Shown here: one piece after another, positions 28,127 through 36,909 of the stretch | How the letters are laid out: every line of letters starts with the position of its first letter | Position numbering within the stretch: the first letter of the stretch is position 1 | From: Streptomyces reniochalinae | GTDB taxonomy: Bacteria > Actinomycetota > Actinomycetes > Streptomycetales > Streptomycetaceae | Length of the DNA stretch: 64,000 bases | Direction of reading: 5' to 3' | Assembly (NCBI RefSeq): GCF_003323735.1 | Contig: NZ_QOIM01000028.1 | Location: 62,001-126,000 of the forward strand | Notes under the pieces: generated by a model | What the model was told of the DNA's origin: nothing | Seen by the model: the letters and a program-made list of their open reading frames with translations, nothing else | The model's database searches: none | Translations under genes and position numbers: made by a program

Positions 28127-28905
28127 GCGCGCACCACCGCCGTGCCTCGACGCTCGATCGCGAGGGCCTCCTCGGGGGCCAGGCCGGTGTCGGTGATCAG
28201 CAGATCGACGTCGGAGAGGGCACCGAAGCGGGCGAGGTGTTCCTGGCCGAACTTCGCGGAGTCGCAGAGCAGTACGACCCGGCGGGCAGCCGCGAGTGCG
28301 GCACGCTTGACCGCGGCCTCCGCGAGATCGGGGGTGGTCAGCCCGCCGGTGTGGGAGAAGCCGTTGGTGGCGATGAAGGCGATGTCCGCCCGGATCTCGC
28401 CGTAGGCCCGCAGCGCCCAGGCGTCGACGGCGGCCCGGGTGCGGTGCCGTACCCGGCCGCCGACCAGGTGCAGGGCGATGCCGGGGTGGTCGGCGAGCCG
28501 TGCCGCGGCGGGAAGCGCGTGGGTCACCACGGTGAGGGCGGAGTCGAGGGGGATGAGAGCGGCGAGCCTGGCCGCGGTGGTGCCCGCGTCGAGGATGACG
28601 CTGCCCTCGGCGGGCAGTTCGGTCAGCGCGGCGTGCGCGATCCGGTCCTTCTCGTCGGCGGCCACCGCGTCCCGCTCGGCGAGGTCGGGTTCGAAGTCGA
28701 GCCGTCCTGCGGGGATGGCGCCACCGTGGACGCGGCGGATGAGCCCCGCCCGGTCCAGCACCTTCAGATCGCGCCGTACGGTCTCCGCGGTGACCTGGAA
28801 CTCCTCGGCCAGGGACAGCACGTCGACCCGCCCGCTCTCACGGGCCAGACGCAGGATCTCCTGCTGGCGCTCCGGTGCGTACATGGTCTTCTGCGTCCGT
28901 TTCAT
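28123..28905 (-). CDS. DeoR/GlpR-family regulator of the fructose operon
   Basis: This is a 260-residue regulator. The N-terminal winged helix is ERQQEILRLARESGRVDVLSLAEEFQVTAETVRRDLKVLDRAGLIRRVHGGA, the DeoR signature. The C-terminal isomerase-like effector domain has ILDAGTTAARLA and IATNGFSHTGGLTTPD. As first gene of the operon it probably represses it, with fructose-1-phosphate as the inducer expected for this family. The ATG at 28905 is used; one seven codons later (MYAPERQQ) is also possible. The 188-bp upstream region includes AAATGCATT but no site I can assign. Confidence 0.88.
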   Translation of the reverse strand: MKRTQKTMYAPERQQEILRLARESGRVDVLSLAEEFQVTAETVRRDLKVLDRAGLIRRVHGGAIPAGRLDFEPDLAERDAVAADEKDRIAHAALTELPAEGSVILDAGTTAARLAALIPLDSALTVVTHALPAAARLADHPGIALHLVGGRVRHRTRAAVDAWALRAYGEIRADIAFIATNGFSHTGGLTTPDLAEAAVKRAALAAARRVVLLCDSAKFGQEHLARFGALSDVDLLITDTGLAPEEALAIERRGTAVVRA

Positions 28906-29093
28906 GACTGTCTCTGTGGGGCCGCGGTCATGTTACGAGCGCGGGACCGTGAAGTAAATGCATTCGGACATGAGACGGTCATGGTCGGACACGGCGGTGG
29001 TGCCTGGCGGTGCTGCCCGCGCGCAGAAGTGGGACGGTGCGCGTGCTGCCGACGAGGGGACGTGGGGCGCGTGAGGATGGTTGGCTGTCCGGC

Positions 29094-29690
29094 ATGACCG
29101 CACCGGATCCGAAGAAGGATCTCCACCGTTATCTACAGACGGCCCGCGACGCTCTGCTGTGGAAGCTCGAAGGGCTGTCGGAGTACGACATCCGGCGCCC
29201 GCTGACGCCCACAGGCACCAATCTGCTGGGGCTCGTCAAGCACGTGTCGTACTGCGAACTGGGCTACTTCGGCGATACGTTCGGGCGCCCCGCCGGCCAC
29301 CTGCTGCCCCCGCTGACACAGGAAGCAGAGCCCAACGCGGACATGTGGGCGACCGCGGACGAATCGCGCGAGGACGTCGTCGGGCGGTACCGCCGGGTGT
29401 GCGCGCACGCGGACACGACGATCGAGAGCCTGGCACTGGACGCCACGGGCTGGGTGCCGCACTGGCCGGCCGAACGGAGCGAGGTGACGCTCCACCGGAT
29501 TCTGGTGCACATGCTCGCCGAGACCCAACGGCACGCGGGGCACGCCGACATCGTGCGGGAACTCGTCGACGGCGCCACCGGGCTGCGGGACGGGAACGAC
29601 AACATGCCGCCGGCCGACCTCGCCTGGTGGGAGAGGTACCGCCACCGTCTGGAGCGGGCGGCGCGCGGGGTGGGCGCGGACCGGGTCTGA
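29094..29690 (+). CDS. DinB/DUF664-family protein
   Basis: This 198-residue protein has the DinB four-helix fold. DLHRYLQTARDALLWKLEGLSEYDIRRPLTPTGTNLLGLVKHVSYCELGYFGDTF supplies the first metal-binding His, and HRILVHMLAETQRHAGHADIVRELVDG supplies the other His pair, giving a three-His site. Members include thiol-dependent S-transferases that use mycothiol or bacillithiol, but most are uncharacterised. ATG start, weak ribosome site. It is divergent from the fructose operon and convergent with the cyclase gene. Confidence 0.85.
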   Translation: MTAPDPKKDLHRYLQTARDALLWKLEGLSEYDIRRPLTPTGTNLLGLVKHVSYCELGYFGDTFGRPAGHLLPPLTQEAEPNADMWATADESREDVVGRYRRVCAHADTTIESLALDATGWVPHWPAERSEVTLHRILVHMLAETQRHAGHADIVRELVDGATGLRDGNDNMPPADLAWWERYRHRLERAARGVGADRV

Positions 29691-29720
29691 GCGACCCGGC
29701 GCGCCACGGCTTCGCCCGGT

Positions 29721-30638
29721 TCAGCGGATCGCGACCGGGCTGACGGGGGAGCCGACGCCGCCGGTGACGCGCAAGGCGGTGGCCGTCAAGAAGAAGTCCC
29801 AGGTGCCGTCGGTGCGGCAGGCGGCGGCGAGCTCCTCGAAGTTCCAGATCTCGCCCAGCATCATGCCCATGTCCCTGATCAGGATGGCGTGCAGCGGCAC
29901 GAGGCCGTCGCCGGCGGGCTGGACCTCGACCCCCCAGTTGTCGGCCGCCACCATCGCCACCTCCCGCTCGTGGATCCACGAGGCGCACTCCGGGGCGAGC
30001 CCCGGTTCGGCGTCCAGCCAGCCGTCCCAGCCCTGGGTCAGCCCCTTGCGCATCCAGCCGGTCCGCACGAGCAGGGCGTCACCACTCCTGAGCCGCGTAC
30101 CGCAGGCTTCCTCGGCGCGCTCCAGATCGGCCGCGGTCAGGGCGCGCCCCGGCTCCAGCCATTCCCCGCCGTCGAGTCCCGCGACATCGAGGAGGACGCC
30201 GCGGCCCGCGAAGCCGGGAAGTGTCGCGTCGATGGCGTTGCGGGTCGCCCCGCGGGCCGGGGCGACGGTATCGACCGGCACTCCGTTGTAGAAGGAGCCG
30301 TCGTATCCGACGTGCGTGAGGCCGTCGAGCTGGGTCCCGGACTGGAGGGGCATGGCGATGAAGTCGTCGCTGATGACGAGCCCCTCCGGCGCGGTGAAGT
30401 CGTGCGGGGTGACCGTCATGGTGTGGACGGGGTTGATCCGCCGCATCCAGCCGGTCTGCGGTCCTGTGGAGCCGACCGGGATGCTCAACTCGTACCGTCG
30501 GCCGGTGCGCACGGACTCGACGGCCTGCCTGACCGTCCGCGGTGTCACGAAGTTGAGCGTGCCCAGCTCGTCCTCCTCGCCCCAGCGTCCCCAGTTGGAC
30601 AGCTCGCGGCCAGCTTCCTTGAACGCGTATTCGGTCAT
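29721..30638 (-). CDS. Cyclase-family (kynurenine formamidase-like) hydrolase
   Basis: This is a 305-residue metal-dependent hydrolase of the cyclase/KynB superfamily. WGRWGEEDELGTLNFVTP at the N-terminus and QSGTQLDGLTHVGYDG (variant of the HxGTHxDxPxH metal motif, first His replaced by Gln) mark the larger actinobacterial branch; RNAIDATLPGFAGRGVLLDVA is also typical. These enzymes open cyclic amides, esters or lactones. GAAGGG precedes the ATG. It is divergent from a TetR gene over three matching operators, so the TetR protein probably controls it in response to its substrate. Confidence 0.85.
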   Translation of the reverse strand: MTEYAFKEAGRELSNWGRWGEEDELGTLNFVTPRTVRQAVESVRTGRRYELSIPVGSTGPQTGWMRRINPVHTMTVTPHDFTAPEGLVISDDFIAMPLQSGTQLDGLTHVGYDGSFYNGVPVDTVAPARGATRNAIDATLPGFAGRGVLLDVAGLDGGEWLEPGRALTAADLERAEEACGTRLRSGDALLVRTGWMRKGLTQGWDGWLDAEPGLAPECASWIHEREVAMVAADNWGVEVQPAGDGLVPLHAILIRDMGMMLGEIWNFEELAAACRTDGTWDFFLTATALRVTGGVGSPVSPVAIR

Positions 30639-30713
30639 GGTGTGCCCTTCTCTTCGGGGGTCGGCGGCGCCGGCTCGGTGCGGGGACGGCCGTGCAGCGC
30701 CGAGTCCCGCTCA

Positions 30714-30800
30714 GTGCACTGACTGCACCCTGCAAGGTGTCGTCAGTGCACTCATTGCACTCGCGGAAGGAGAGTACTCTGGAGAGTGCAATGAGTGCAA
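30714..30800. promoter_or_regulatory. Three TetR operators between cyclase and TetR genes
   Basis: GTGCA-N5-TGCAC occurs at 30714-30728 and 30746-30760, and GTGCA-N5-TGCAA at 30786-30800. Starts are 32 and 40 bp apart, about three and four helical turns, so bound dimers would lie roughly on one face. The second and third copies are in opposite orientation and their 16-base arms are fully complementary. They cover the divergent promoter region. Confidence 0.75.
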
Positions 30801-30834
30801 AGAGCCTGACGGGCGACTTCGACGGGACGAGAGC

Positions 30835-31452
30835 GTGAGTGCATCGCGACGACAGGCGCCGAGCGAGCGCGAGTACAGGAAGCGGGCGACCACCGCCCGC
30901 CTGCGGGACTCGGCGACCCAGCTGGCGGGCCGGTGGGGCAGGGACCAGGTCACCATCGACGACATCTGCGCCGACGCGGGAGTCTCCCGCCGCACGTTCT
31001 TCAACCACTTCGCGACCAAGGACGAGGCGTTCCTCGCCTGGGACGCCTCCGACGACGCGTACCTCGTCGGCCTCATCGTGGACAGGCCCAGGGCGGAGAG
31101 CGCCGTACGGGCCGCGCTGTGGGCCATGACGACCACCGCCTTCGCGCCCGAGCCCGGCAGCCGCGCCACCGTCGTGCGCGAGGTCATGGCACACAGTCCT
31201 GGTGTGGCCGCGCAGGCCACCCAGCTGACCCGCAAGGTCGTGGGCGCCGTCGAGGCGGGCATCGCCGCGCGACTCGGCCTGCCGGCGGACTCCCATGTCG
31301 TGCGCCTCGGCGCCGTCACCGCAGTCGCCGCGCTCACGGTGACGATGCGTACCGCGGAATACGGCGAGGCCGAGCGCGAGCGGCTGCTGGAGGAGACCTG
31401 CCGGGTGCTGGACGCGGGCTTCCAGGCCGTCCGGCCCGCCGAAGGCCCCTGA
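30835..31452 (+). CDS. TetR-family transcriptional regulator
   Basis: This is a 205-residue repressor starting at GTG. The HTH lies at about residues 32-62 (VTIDDICADAGVSRRTFFNHFATKDEAF). The C-terminal ligand domain is helical, with AALWAMTTTAFAPEPGS and VVREVMAHSPGVAAQATQL. It lies downstream of three GTGCA-N5-TGCAM palindromes shared with the divergent cyclase gene, so autoregulation and control of the cyclase are the simplest reading. The ligand is unknown, perhaps the cyclase substrate. Confidence 0.88.
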   Translation: MSASRRQAPSEREYRKRATTARLRDSATQLAGRWGRDQVTIDDICADAGVSRRTFFNHFATKDEAFLAWDASDDAYLVGLIVDRPRAESAVRAALWAMTTTAFAPEPGSRATVVREVMAHSPGVAAQATQLTRKVVGAVEAGIAARLGLPADSHVVRLGAVTAVAALTVTMRTAEYGEAERERLLEETCRVLDAGFQAVRPAEGP

Positions 31453-31625
31453 GCCCGCACGGTCGGCTTCCCCCGCTGACGGGCTCCTCGGTGGTGTGGG
31501 CCGAACGAGTGCACCAATGCGGTGAGGTCTGTGGCACCGCCGCCCGAACGGGTACCCCTGTTCACCCGAGTTCTCCTCCGCGGCGCGGACCGAGCGCCTT
31601 CGCGTGCTGAAGGGACCCAAGAGCA

Positions 31626-33284
31626 GTGACAGACGTAGCCAGCCAGGGATCCGCACCCGGTGACGACCGTCCGGTGCTCACCAACCGGCAGGGTCACAAG
31701 GTCTATGACAACCAGAACCAGCGGACGGTCGGCGCACGCGGCCCTGCCACGCTGGAGAACTACCAGTTCCTGGAAAAGATCAGCCACTTCGACAGGGAGC
31801 GCATTCCCGAGCGGGTCGTGCACGCCCGCGGTGCGACCGCCTACGGGTATTTCGAAAGCTACGGCGCCTGGGGCCAGGAGCCGGTCAGCCGCTACACCCG
31901 GGCGAAGCTCTTCCAGGAGCGCGGCAAGCGCACCGATGTGGCCGTGCGGTTCTCCACCGTGATCGGCGGCCGGGATTCCTCGGAGGCCGCCCGTGACCCG
32001 CGCGGTTTCGCGGTGAAGTTCTACACCGAGGAGGGCAACTGGGACCTCGTCGGAAACAACCTGGCCGTCTTCTTCATCCGGGACGCCATCAAGTTCCCCG
32101 ACGTCATCCACGCGCTCAAGCCCGACCCGGTCTCGCACGAGCAGAAGCCTGCACGGATCTTCGACTTCATGTCGCAGACCCCGGAATCGATGCACATGCT
32201 CGTCAACCTCTTCAGCCCGCGCGGTATCCCCGCCGACTACCGGCACATGCAGGGCTTCGGCGTCAACACCTACAAATGGGTGAACGGCGAGGGGAAAACC
32301 GTCCTGGTCAAATACCACTGGATGCCCAAGCAGGGTGTGCGCAGCATGACCGAGGAGGACGCGGCCGCCGTCCAGGCCGGAGAACTGGGGCACGCGACGC
32401 ACGACCTGTACGAGGCGATCCGCCGCGGCGACCACCCCGAATGGGAACTGCTCGTCCAGATGATGGACGACCACGACCATCCGGAACTGGACTTCGACCC
32501 CCTGGACGACACGAAGACCTGGCCCGAACAGGACTTCCCTCCCCGGCCGGTGGGCCGCATGGTTCTCGACCGCACCGTCGAGAACTATTTCGCGGAGAAC
32601 GAGCAGATCTCCTTCGGCACCGGTGTCCTCGTCGACGGCCTGGACTTCTCCGACGACAAGATGCTCGTGGGCCGGACCTTCTCCTACAGCGACACGCAGC
32701 GCTACCGCGTCGGCCCGAACTATCTTCAGCTTCCGGTCAACCGCGCCAAGAACGCCACCGTGCACACCAACCAGCGCGACGGAATGATGGCCTACGAGCA
32801 GGATCCGCACGCGGGAAATCCGGAGGTCAACTACGAGCCGTCGGTCATGGGCGGACTGCGCGAAAGCCGGTATCCGACGACCGACGACGAAGGGCCCGTG
32901 ATCCAGGGCCGGGTCACCCGCAAACGCATTCCGCGCACCAACGACTACCTCCAGGCGGGCCAGCGGTACCGCCTGCTGGAGGAGTGGGAGCGCGACGACC
33001 TGGTGAAGAACTTCGTCGCCCTGATCTCCCAGGCCGAGCGCGCGGTCCAGGAGCGGATGGTGTGGCATTTCCTGCTCGTCGAGAACGAACTCGGCCTCCG
33101 CGTCGGCGAGGGGCTGGGTATCGGTCCTGGCGACGTCCTTGGTCTTGAGCCGCTGGCCGGCCAGGACCTGACGGAGGAGGACCGCGAGCGGCTGGCGCAC
33201 CTGGGCGACAATCCCGCGCGGGACGTCTCGGGCCTCACCATGACCCACTGCGTCCCGGACGAGCGGCACGTCGTCAGCCGCTGA
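31626..33284 (+). CDS. katA: Catalase (monofunctional, heme)
   Basis: This is a 552-residue cytoplasmic catalase, degrading H2O2. Distal His H66 is in [15 protein letters not shown], distal Asn N144 in [17 protein letters not shown], and the proximal heme ligand Tyr (about 354) in [38 protein letters not shown] is the family's most conserved stretch. The C-terminus after residue 490 is longer than in the shortest clade. GTG start, AAGGG eleven bases upstream. The 173-bp upstream region has no OxyR or CatR site I can identify. It could absorb H2O2 made by alditol oxidase. Confidence 0.95.
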   Translation: MTDVASQGSAPGDDRPVLTNRQGHKVYDNQNQRTVGARGPATLENYQFLEKISHFDRERIPERVVHARGATAYGYFESYGAWGQEPVSRYTRAKLFQERGKRTDVAVRFSTVIGGRDSSEAARDPRGFAVKFYTEEGNWDLVGNNLAVFFIRDAIKFPDVIHALKPDPVSHEQKPARIFDFMSQTPESMHMLVNLFSPRGIPADYRHMQGFGVNTYKWVNGEGKTVLVKYHWMPKQGVRSMTEEDAAAVQAGELGHATHDLYEAIRRGDHPEWELLVQMMDDHDHPELDFDPLDDTKTWPEQDFPPRPVGRMVLDRTVENYFAENEQISFGTGVLVDGLDFSDDKMLVGRTFSYSDTQRYRVGPNYLQLPVNRAKNATVHTNQRDGMMAYEQDPHAGNPEVNYEPSVMGGLRESRYPTTDDEGPVIQGRVTRKRIPRTNDYLQAGQRYRLLEEWERDDLVKNFVALISQAERAVQERMVWHFLLVENELGLRVGEGLGIGPGDVLGLEPLAGQDLTEEDRERLAHLGDNPARDVSGLTMTHCVPDERHVVSR

Positions 33285-33362
33285 CGCGTCAGGGGGGGAC
33301 GGAGAGGGAACCGGGGAAGGGGAAACGCGCGCGGGCCACCACGCCGGGAGGCACGAGCAGGT

Positions 33363-33668
33363 ATGGCAGCGACGAAGCGGTACGCGGTCGCCGCGTCGGG
33401 GCAGTGGGTGGACGACGAAGACGGCCGCCGCCTGCCCGCGGGCGAGGTGCACGCCTGGGAACAGGGCCTGAACCAGACCGTGTGCGGCCTCTCGCTCAGC
33501 CGGTCACGGCTGACACGGTTCGCCCACATCGCCTGGCCCGACATCCTCCCCGACTCCGGGGGAGCGGCGGACCGCGTGCGGCGGGTGTGCCCCCGCTGCG
33601 CGTCCGTCGCAGGACGCCGCGGCGGTGAGGGGCGCCCGCGCTGGCACCGCACCAACCCCCGGCCGTGA
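33363..33668 (+). CDS. Small conserved Streptomyces protein with Cys pairs
   Basis: This is a 101-residue basic protein of unknown function. It has AASGQWVDDEDGRRLPAGEVHAWEQG, then TVCGLSLSRSRLTRFAHIAWPDI and VRRVCPRCASVAGRR. The single Cys of VCGL and the CxxC of CPRC could bind zinc together with a His. I recognise similar short proteins in Streptomyces genomes but no assigned role. It starts 78 bp after the catalase gene and may be read through from it. GGGAGG lies twelve bases before the ATG. Confidence 0.65.
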   Translation: MAATKRYAVAASGQWVDDEDGRRLPAGEVHAWEQGLNQTVCGLSLSRSRLTRFAHIAWPDILPDSGGAADRVRRVCPRCASVAGRRGGEGRPRWHRTNPRP

Positions 33669-34011
33669 CCGCCCGCCTGAACAGGTCACCGGCCACGGCA
33701 CGGTGACAGCGGGCTGAGAGCGCGGTGGCAGCGCGATGAGGGGGCGGTGACGCCGGGGTGCGGTGACGGCGTGTCCGCCGCTGCGAGGGCAGCGCGCGCA
33801 CACCGGGAACGGACCTCGCTTGTCCGGTGGTGATCCATTCCGGTTATGCTGCCTGCGACTCGGCATGACGGTGCGTCACCGGGTCTCCGGTCACGTCCAG
33901 TTCTGCACGGGTCCCAAAACGGTGGGGCGAGCCCGTCGGCGGACCGGAGGTGCACTCGCTGCTGCCCACATCGCCTCTTTGCCCAGTCCGTCGAACGATT
34001 TGAGGACGCTG
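33669..34011 (+). promoter_or_regulatory. Conservon leader and candidate promoter
   Basis: No gene is seen in this 343-bp stretch. TTGTCC (33820-33825) and TTATGC (33844-33849), 18 bp apart, form a plausible promoter, leaving a long 5' leader before cvnA. Short copies of gcggtgac/ggtgac recur between 33700 and 33775 but form no clear palindrome. Confidence 0.35.
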
Positions 34012-35553
34012 ATGATGCGCACGGGTTCGTCGCCCGGAGGTCAACGGTCCGCGCCGCCCTGGATGTGGTGGCTCCCCGCACTCGCCATGGCCCTCGCCAC
34101 GGCCGTCGCGGCCACCCAGGTCCCCGGCGACGCGCGCTCCGCGGTCATCTGGTGCGGGGTCGTGGGGACCGCCGCCGTCGCGCTCACCACCGGTGAACTG
34201 TCCCGCAGGGGCCGGGCGCTGGAGGCGCTGCGGAGCCGGTACGCGGAAGACCAGGCGGCCCTCCAGCGGCACCTGCACGAGCAGGAGGCCGCGACCGTGC
34301 GGTTGGCCAAGGAGCGGCTGCCCGAAGCGGTGGAAGCGCTGCGCCGGGGCGAGTTCGCCGAGAACGTGGTGCGTTCTGCCGCTTCCGCGGGCCCCGCGGC
34401 CGGGCTCGGGGCCGAGTTCGAGGCGGCGCACCACGAGTTGGTGCGCTCGGTGGTCGAGGCGGTGCGGGCCGAGGAGTCGCTGCGTGACTCCGCGCAGCGC
34501 GGCGTGGTCAACATCGCCCGCCGCGTCCAGGCCATCGTGCACCGCCAGGCGACCGACCTGCGGGAGATGGAGGAACGGCACGGACAGAGCCGCGAGTTCT
34601 TCGCCGACCTGCTGCGCCTGGACCACAGCAACGCCCTGATCAGCCGGCTCGCCGACACCATCGCGGTACTCGGCGGTGCCCGCCCCGGGCGGCAGTGGAG
34701 CCAGCCCGTGCCTCTCTACAGCGTGCTGCGTGGCGCGATGTCGCGGATCGCCGACTACCAGCGGGTCTCGCTCCACTCGGTCGCCGAGGTCGCCGTCATG
34801 GGACGCGCGGTGGAGCCGCTGATCCACGCGCTGGCCGAGCTGTTGGACAACGCCACCTGCTACTCGCCGCCGCAGACCCGCGTCCACCTGACGGCGGGCG
34901 AGGTGCACGCGGGCATCGCCATCGAGATCGAGGACGGCGGATTCGGGCTGAGCGAGGAGGCGCGGGCCCGCGCCGAGCACATGCTGGAGACCGCGCGTGA
35001 GGGCATCGACCTCAACGACCTCGGCGAGGCGCCGCGCCTCGGCCTGACCGTGGTCGGGCGCCTGGCGCAGGAGTACGACTTCCAGGTGTCGCTGGCACCG
35101 TCCGCCTACGGGGGCGTGCGGGCCGTTCTCGTCGTCCCCCATGAGCTGATCACCACGGCGCCCGCGAGCGCGCGCGCCCACGGCATCGGCGCCACTTCAG
35201 GGCAGCGTCCGGCGGACCGGCCCGTGGCGTCCGTGCCGTCGGCCAGGAAGGACACACTGCCGACCTCCGGCCGCGGGGAGCAGGAGCTGATGGAAGAGGA
35301 GACGCCGCAGGTCGCCGAGCGCACCGCCAGTGGGCTGCCGCAACGGCGCAGCCGCCGTGGCGGCCGGTCCACCGCCGCCCGCGCGAGGGCCGGTGCCCCC
35401 GCGGTGGAGGAGAGCGAGCGGGAGGAGGCGACGTCTGGCGAGCCCGCGCCCGGGATGTGGATGGGCGCCTTCCAGGAGGGCCTGTCAGGCAAGCGATCGG
35501 CAACGACTGCCGCCCAGGAACACAGCGACAAGTCGTCGGATGAAGGTGAGTGA
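34012..35553 (+). CDS. cvnA: Conservon sensor kinase-like protein
   Basis: This is the 513-residue membrane sensor of a conservon. Two membrane segments (MWWLPALAMALATAVAAT and AVIWCGVVGTAAVALTTG) flank a very short outer loop. A helical region leads to the dimerisation/phosphoacceptor-like segment LLRLDHSNALISRLADT (D204-H205), then an HATPase domain with N-box ALAELLDNATCYSP (D279-N280) and later DGGFGLS. The last 140 residues are disordered. GAGGA lies five bases before the ATG. Conservon kinases signal to the GTPase encoded downstream. Confidence 0.92.
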   Translation: MMRTGSSPGGQRSAPPWMWWLPALAMALATAVAATQVPGDARSAVIWCGVVGTAAVALTTGELSRRGRALEALRSRYAEDQAALQRHLHEQEAATVRLAKERLPEAVEALRRGEFAENVVRSAASAGPAAGLGAEFEAAHHELVRSVVEAVRAEESLRDSAQRGVVNIARRVQAIVHRQATDLREMEERHGQSREFFADLLRLDHSNALISRLADTIAVLGGARPGRQWSQPVPLYSVLRGAMSRIADYQRVSLHSVAEVAVMGRAVEPLIHALAELLDNATCYSPPQTRVHLTAGEVHAGIAIEIEDGGFGLSEEARARAEHMLETAREGIDLNDLGEAPRLGLTVVGRLAQEYDFQVSLAPSAYGGVRAVLVVPHELITTAPASARAHGIGATSGQRPADRPVASVPSARKDTLPTSGRGEQELMEEETPQVAERTASGLPQRRSRRGGRSTAARARAGAPAVEESEREEATSGEPAPGMWMGAFQEGLSGKRSATTAAQEHSDKSSDEGE

Positions 35554-35556
35554 TCG

Positions 35557-35961
35557 ATGGTTCGGCAGCCCGACATGGACTGGATGCTCAAGGACTTGGC
35601 GGAGAGCATCCCGCAGACCCGCCATGTCGTCCTTCTGTCGTCGGACGGCTTGTGCATGGCGCAGTGCCCGCTGGACAAGGACACCTCCGACCGGCTGGCG
35701 GCGATCGGAGCAGGTCTTCAGAGCCTGGCCAGAGCGGCTGCCGAGGAGTTCCCGCACAGCAACGGCAGCATGCGCATGGTCGTCATCGAACTGGACGGCG
35801 GCTTCCTGCATCTGATGGCGGCGGGCGAGGGGGCGCACCTGGTCGTCCTGGTCGACGAGGGGGTCGACATGGGCCTCGTCGGTCAGCACATGCGCGGCCT
35901 CGTCACCCGGATCGGCGCCCACCTCACCAGCCCCCCGCGTGGCGACCGGCTGGCGCGATGA
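35557..35961 (+). CDS. cvnB: Conservon roadblock/LC7-domain protein
   Basis: This 134-residue protein is a single roadblock/LC7 domain: MDWMLKDLAESIPQTRHVVLLSSDGLCMA, then DRLAAIGAGLQSLARAAAEEF and MVVIELDGGFLHLMAAGEGAHLVVLVDEGVDMG. CvnB proteins act as GTPase-regulating partners (MglB-like) of CvnD. It starts three bases after cvnA, and its stop overlaps the cvnC start (ATGA). Confidence 0.93.
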   Translation: MVRQPDMDWMLKDLAESIPQTRHVVLLSSDGLCMAQCPLDKDTSDRLAAIGAGLQSLARAAAEEFPHSNGSMRMVVIELDGGFLHLMAAGEGAHLVVLVDEGVDMGLVGQHMRGLVTRIGAHLTSPPRGDRLAR

Positions 35962-36308
35962 CGCAGGTGGGCGAGGAGTGGGACGAGGGCGGTCCGGAGC
36001 GGTTGTACGTCCTGACGGGCGGGCGCAGCGGCTTCGACGAGACCGGCCTCGACCTGGTCACGTTAATCGTCTCCCGTACCCCGCCGCAGATCGGCATGCA
36101 GCCTGAGCACGAGTCGATCCTGCGGGTGTGCGCGTCCCCGCTGAGTGTCGTGGAGATCTCGGCACACCTGAAACTCCCGGTGAGCATCGTCAGCGTGCTG
36201 CTCGCCGACCTCTTGGCCGAAGAACGTGTGGAAGCCAGGGCCCCTGCCCCTGCCCTTCCCGACATCGACATCATCAAGGCGGTGATCCATGGCCTCCAGA
36301 ACCTTTGA
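35958..36308 (+). CDS. cvnC: Conservon DUF742 protein with a TTA codon
   Basis: This 116-residue DUF742 protein is a winged-helix-like small protein of conservons, with RLYVLTGGRSGFDETGLDLVTLIVS, the core HESILRVCASPLSVVEISAHLKLPVSIVSVLLADLLAE, and a DIIKAVIHGLQNL ending. Codon 36 (36063-36065) is TTA, the rare leucine codon read by the bldA tRNA in Streptomyces. Translation of this gene and the coupled downstream genes should therefore be developmentally controlled. It overlaps cvnB by four bases and cvnD by twenty. Confidence 0.93.
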   Translation: MTQVGEEWDEGGPERLYVLTGGRSGFDETGLDLVTLIVSRTPPQIGMQPEHESILRVCASPLSVVEISAHLKLPVSIVSVLLADLLAEERVEARAPAPALPDIDIIKAVIHGLQNL

Positions 36309-36909
36309 GACGGCAGCGGGGCCTCGGAGCGAGGACGCGCTGCCGGCGTCGGCCACCTCCGCGGTCAAGATCGTGATCGTGGGCGGATTCGGCGTCGGCA
36401 AGACGACCCTGGTGCGCTCCGTGAGCGAGATCAGGCCGCTGACGACCGAGGAGACGATGACGCAGGCCAGCACCGGCGTCGACGACCTCGCCGGCGTCGA
36501 GCGCAAGTCGATGACGACCGTCGCCATGGACTTCGGCCGCATCAGCCTCAACGACGAGCTGGTCCTGTACCTGTTCGGCACCCCGGGGCAGCAGCGCTTC
36601 TGGTTCCTGTGGAACGGCCTGTTCGACGGGGCGCTGGGGGCCGTGGTGCTCGTCGACACCCGGCGGCTGGAGGCCAGTTTCGACGTGCTCGGCCGCCTGG
36701 AGGAGTCGCAGACGCCTTTCGTGGTGGCCGTCAACGCGTTCGACGAGGCGCCGTCCTACACCGACGGGGAGCTGCGTGAGGCGCTGGACCTGACCGACGA
36801 GGTGCCGCTCATGGTGTGTGACGCCCGGAACCGGGAGTCCAGCAAGGGCGTCCTCCTGGCGCTGATGCAGTACCTGCACTCCCTCGCCATGACTTCGGAG
36901 GCGACGTGA
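36289..36909 (+). CDS. cvnD: Conservon small GTP-binding protein
   Basis: This is a 206-residue Ras-like GTPase of the conservon/MglA type. P-loop is VGGFGVGKTTLV, switch and G3 region is YLFGTPGQQRFWFLWNGLFDGALG, and G4 is reduced to VVAVNAFDE rather than NKxD, as usual in this group. It is expected to cycle under control of the roadblock protein. Its stop overlaps the P450 start (GTGA), tying the P450 to the signalling module. Confidence 0.94.
   Translation: MASRTFETAAGPRSEDALPASATSAVKIVIVGGFGVGKTTLVRSVSEIRPLTTEETMTQASTGVDDLAGVERKSMTTVAMDFGRISLNDELVLYLFGTPGQQRFWFLWNGLFDGALGAVVLVDTRRLEASFDVLGRLEESQTPFVVAVNAFDEAPSYTDGELREALDLTDEVPLMVCDARNRESSKGVLLALMQYLHSLAMTSEAT

Noticed and set aside
28950..28990. 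AAATGCATT and repeated CGGACA as an operator of the DeoR regulator
   Set aside because: The elements are short, not repeated in a consistent arrangement, and do not match a DeoR operator I know.
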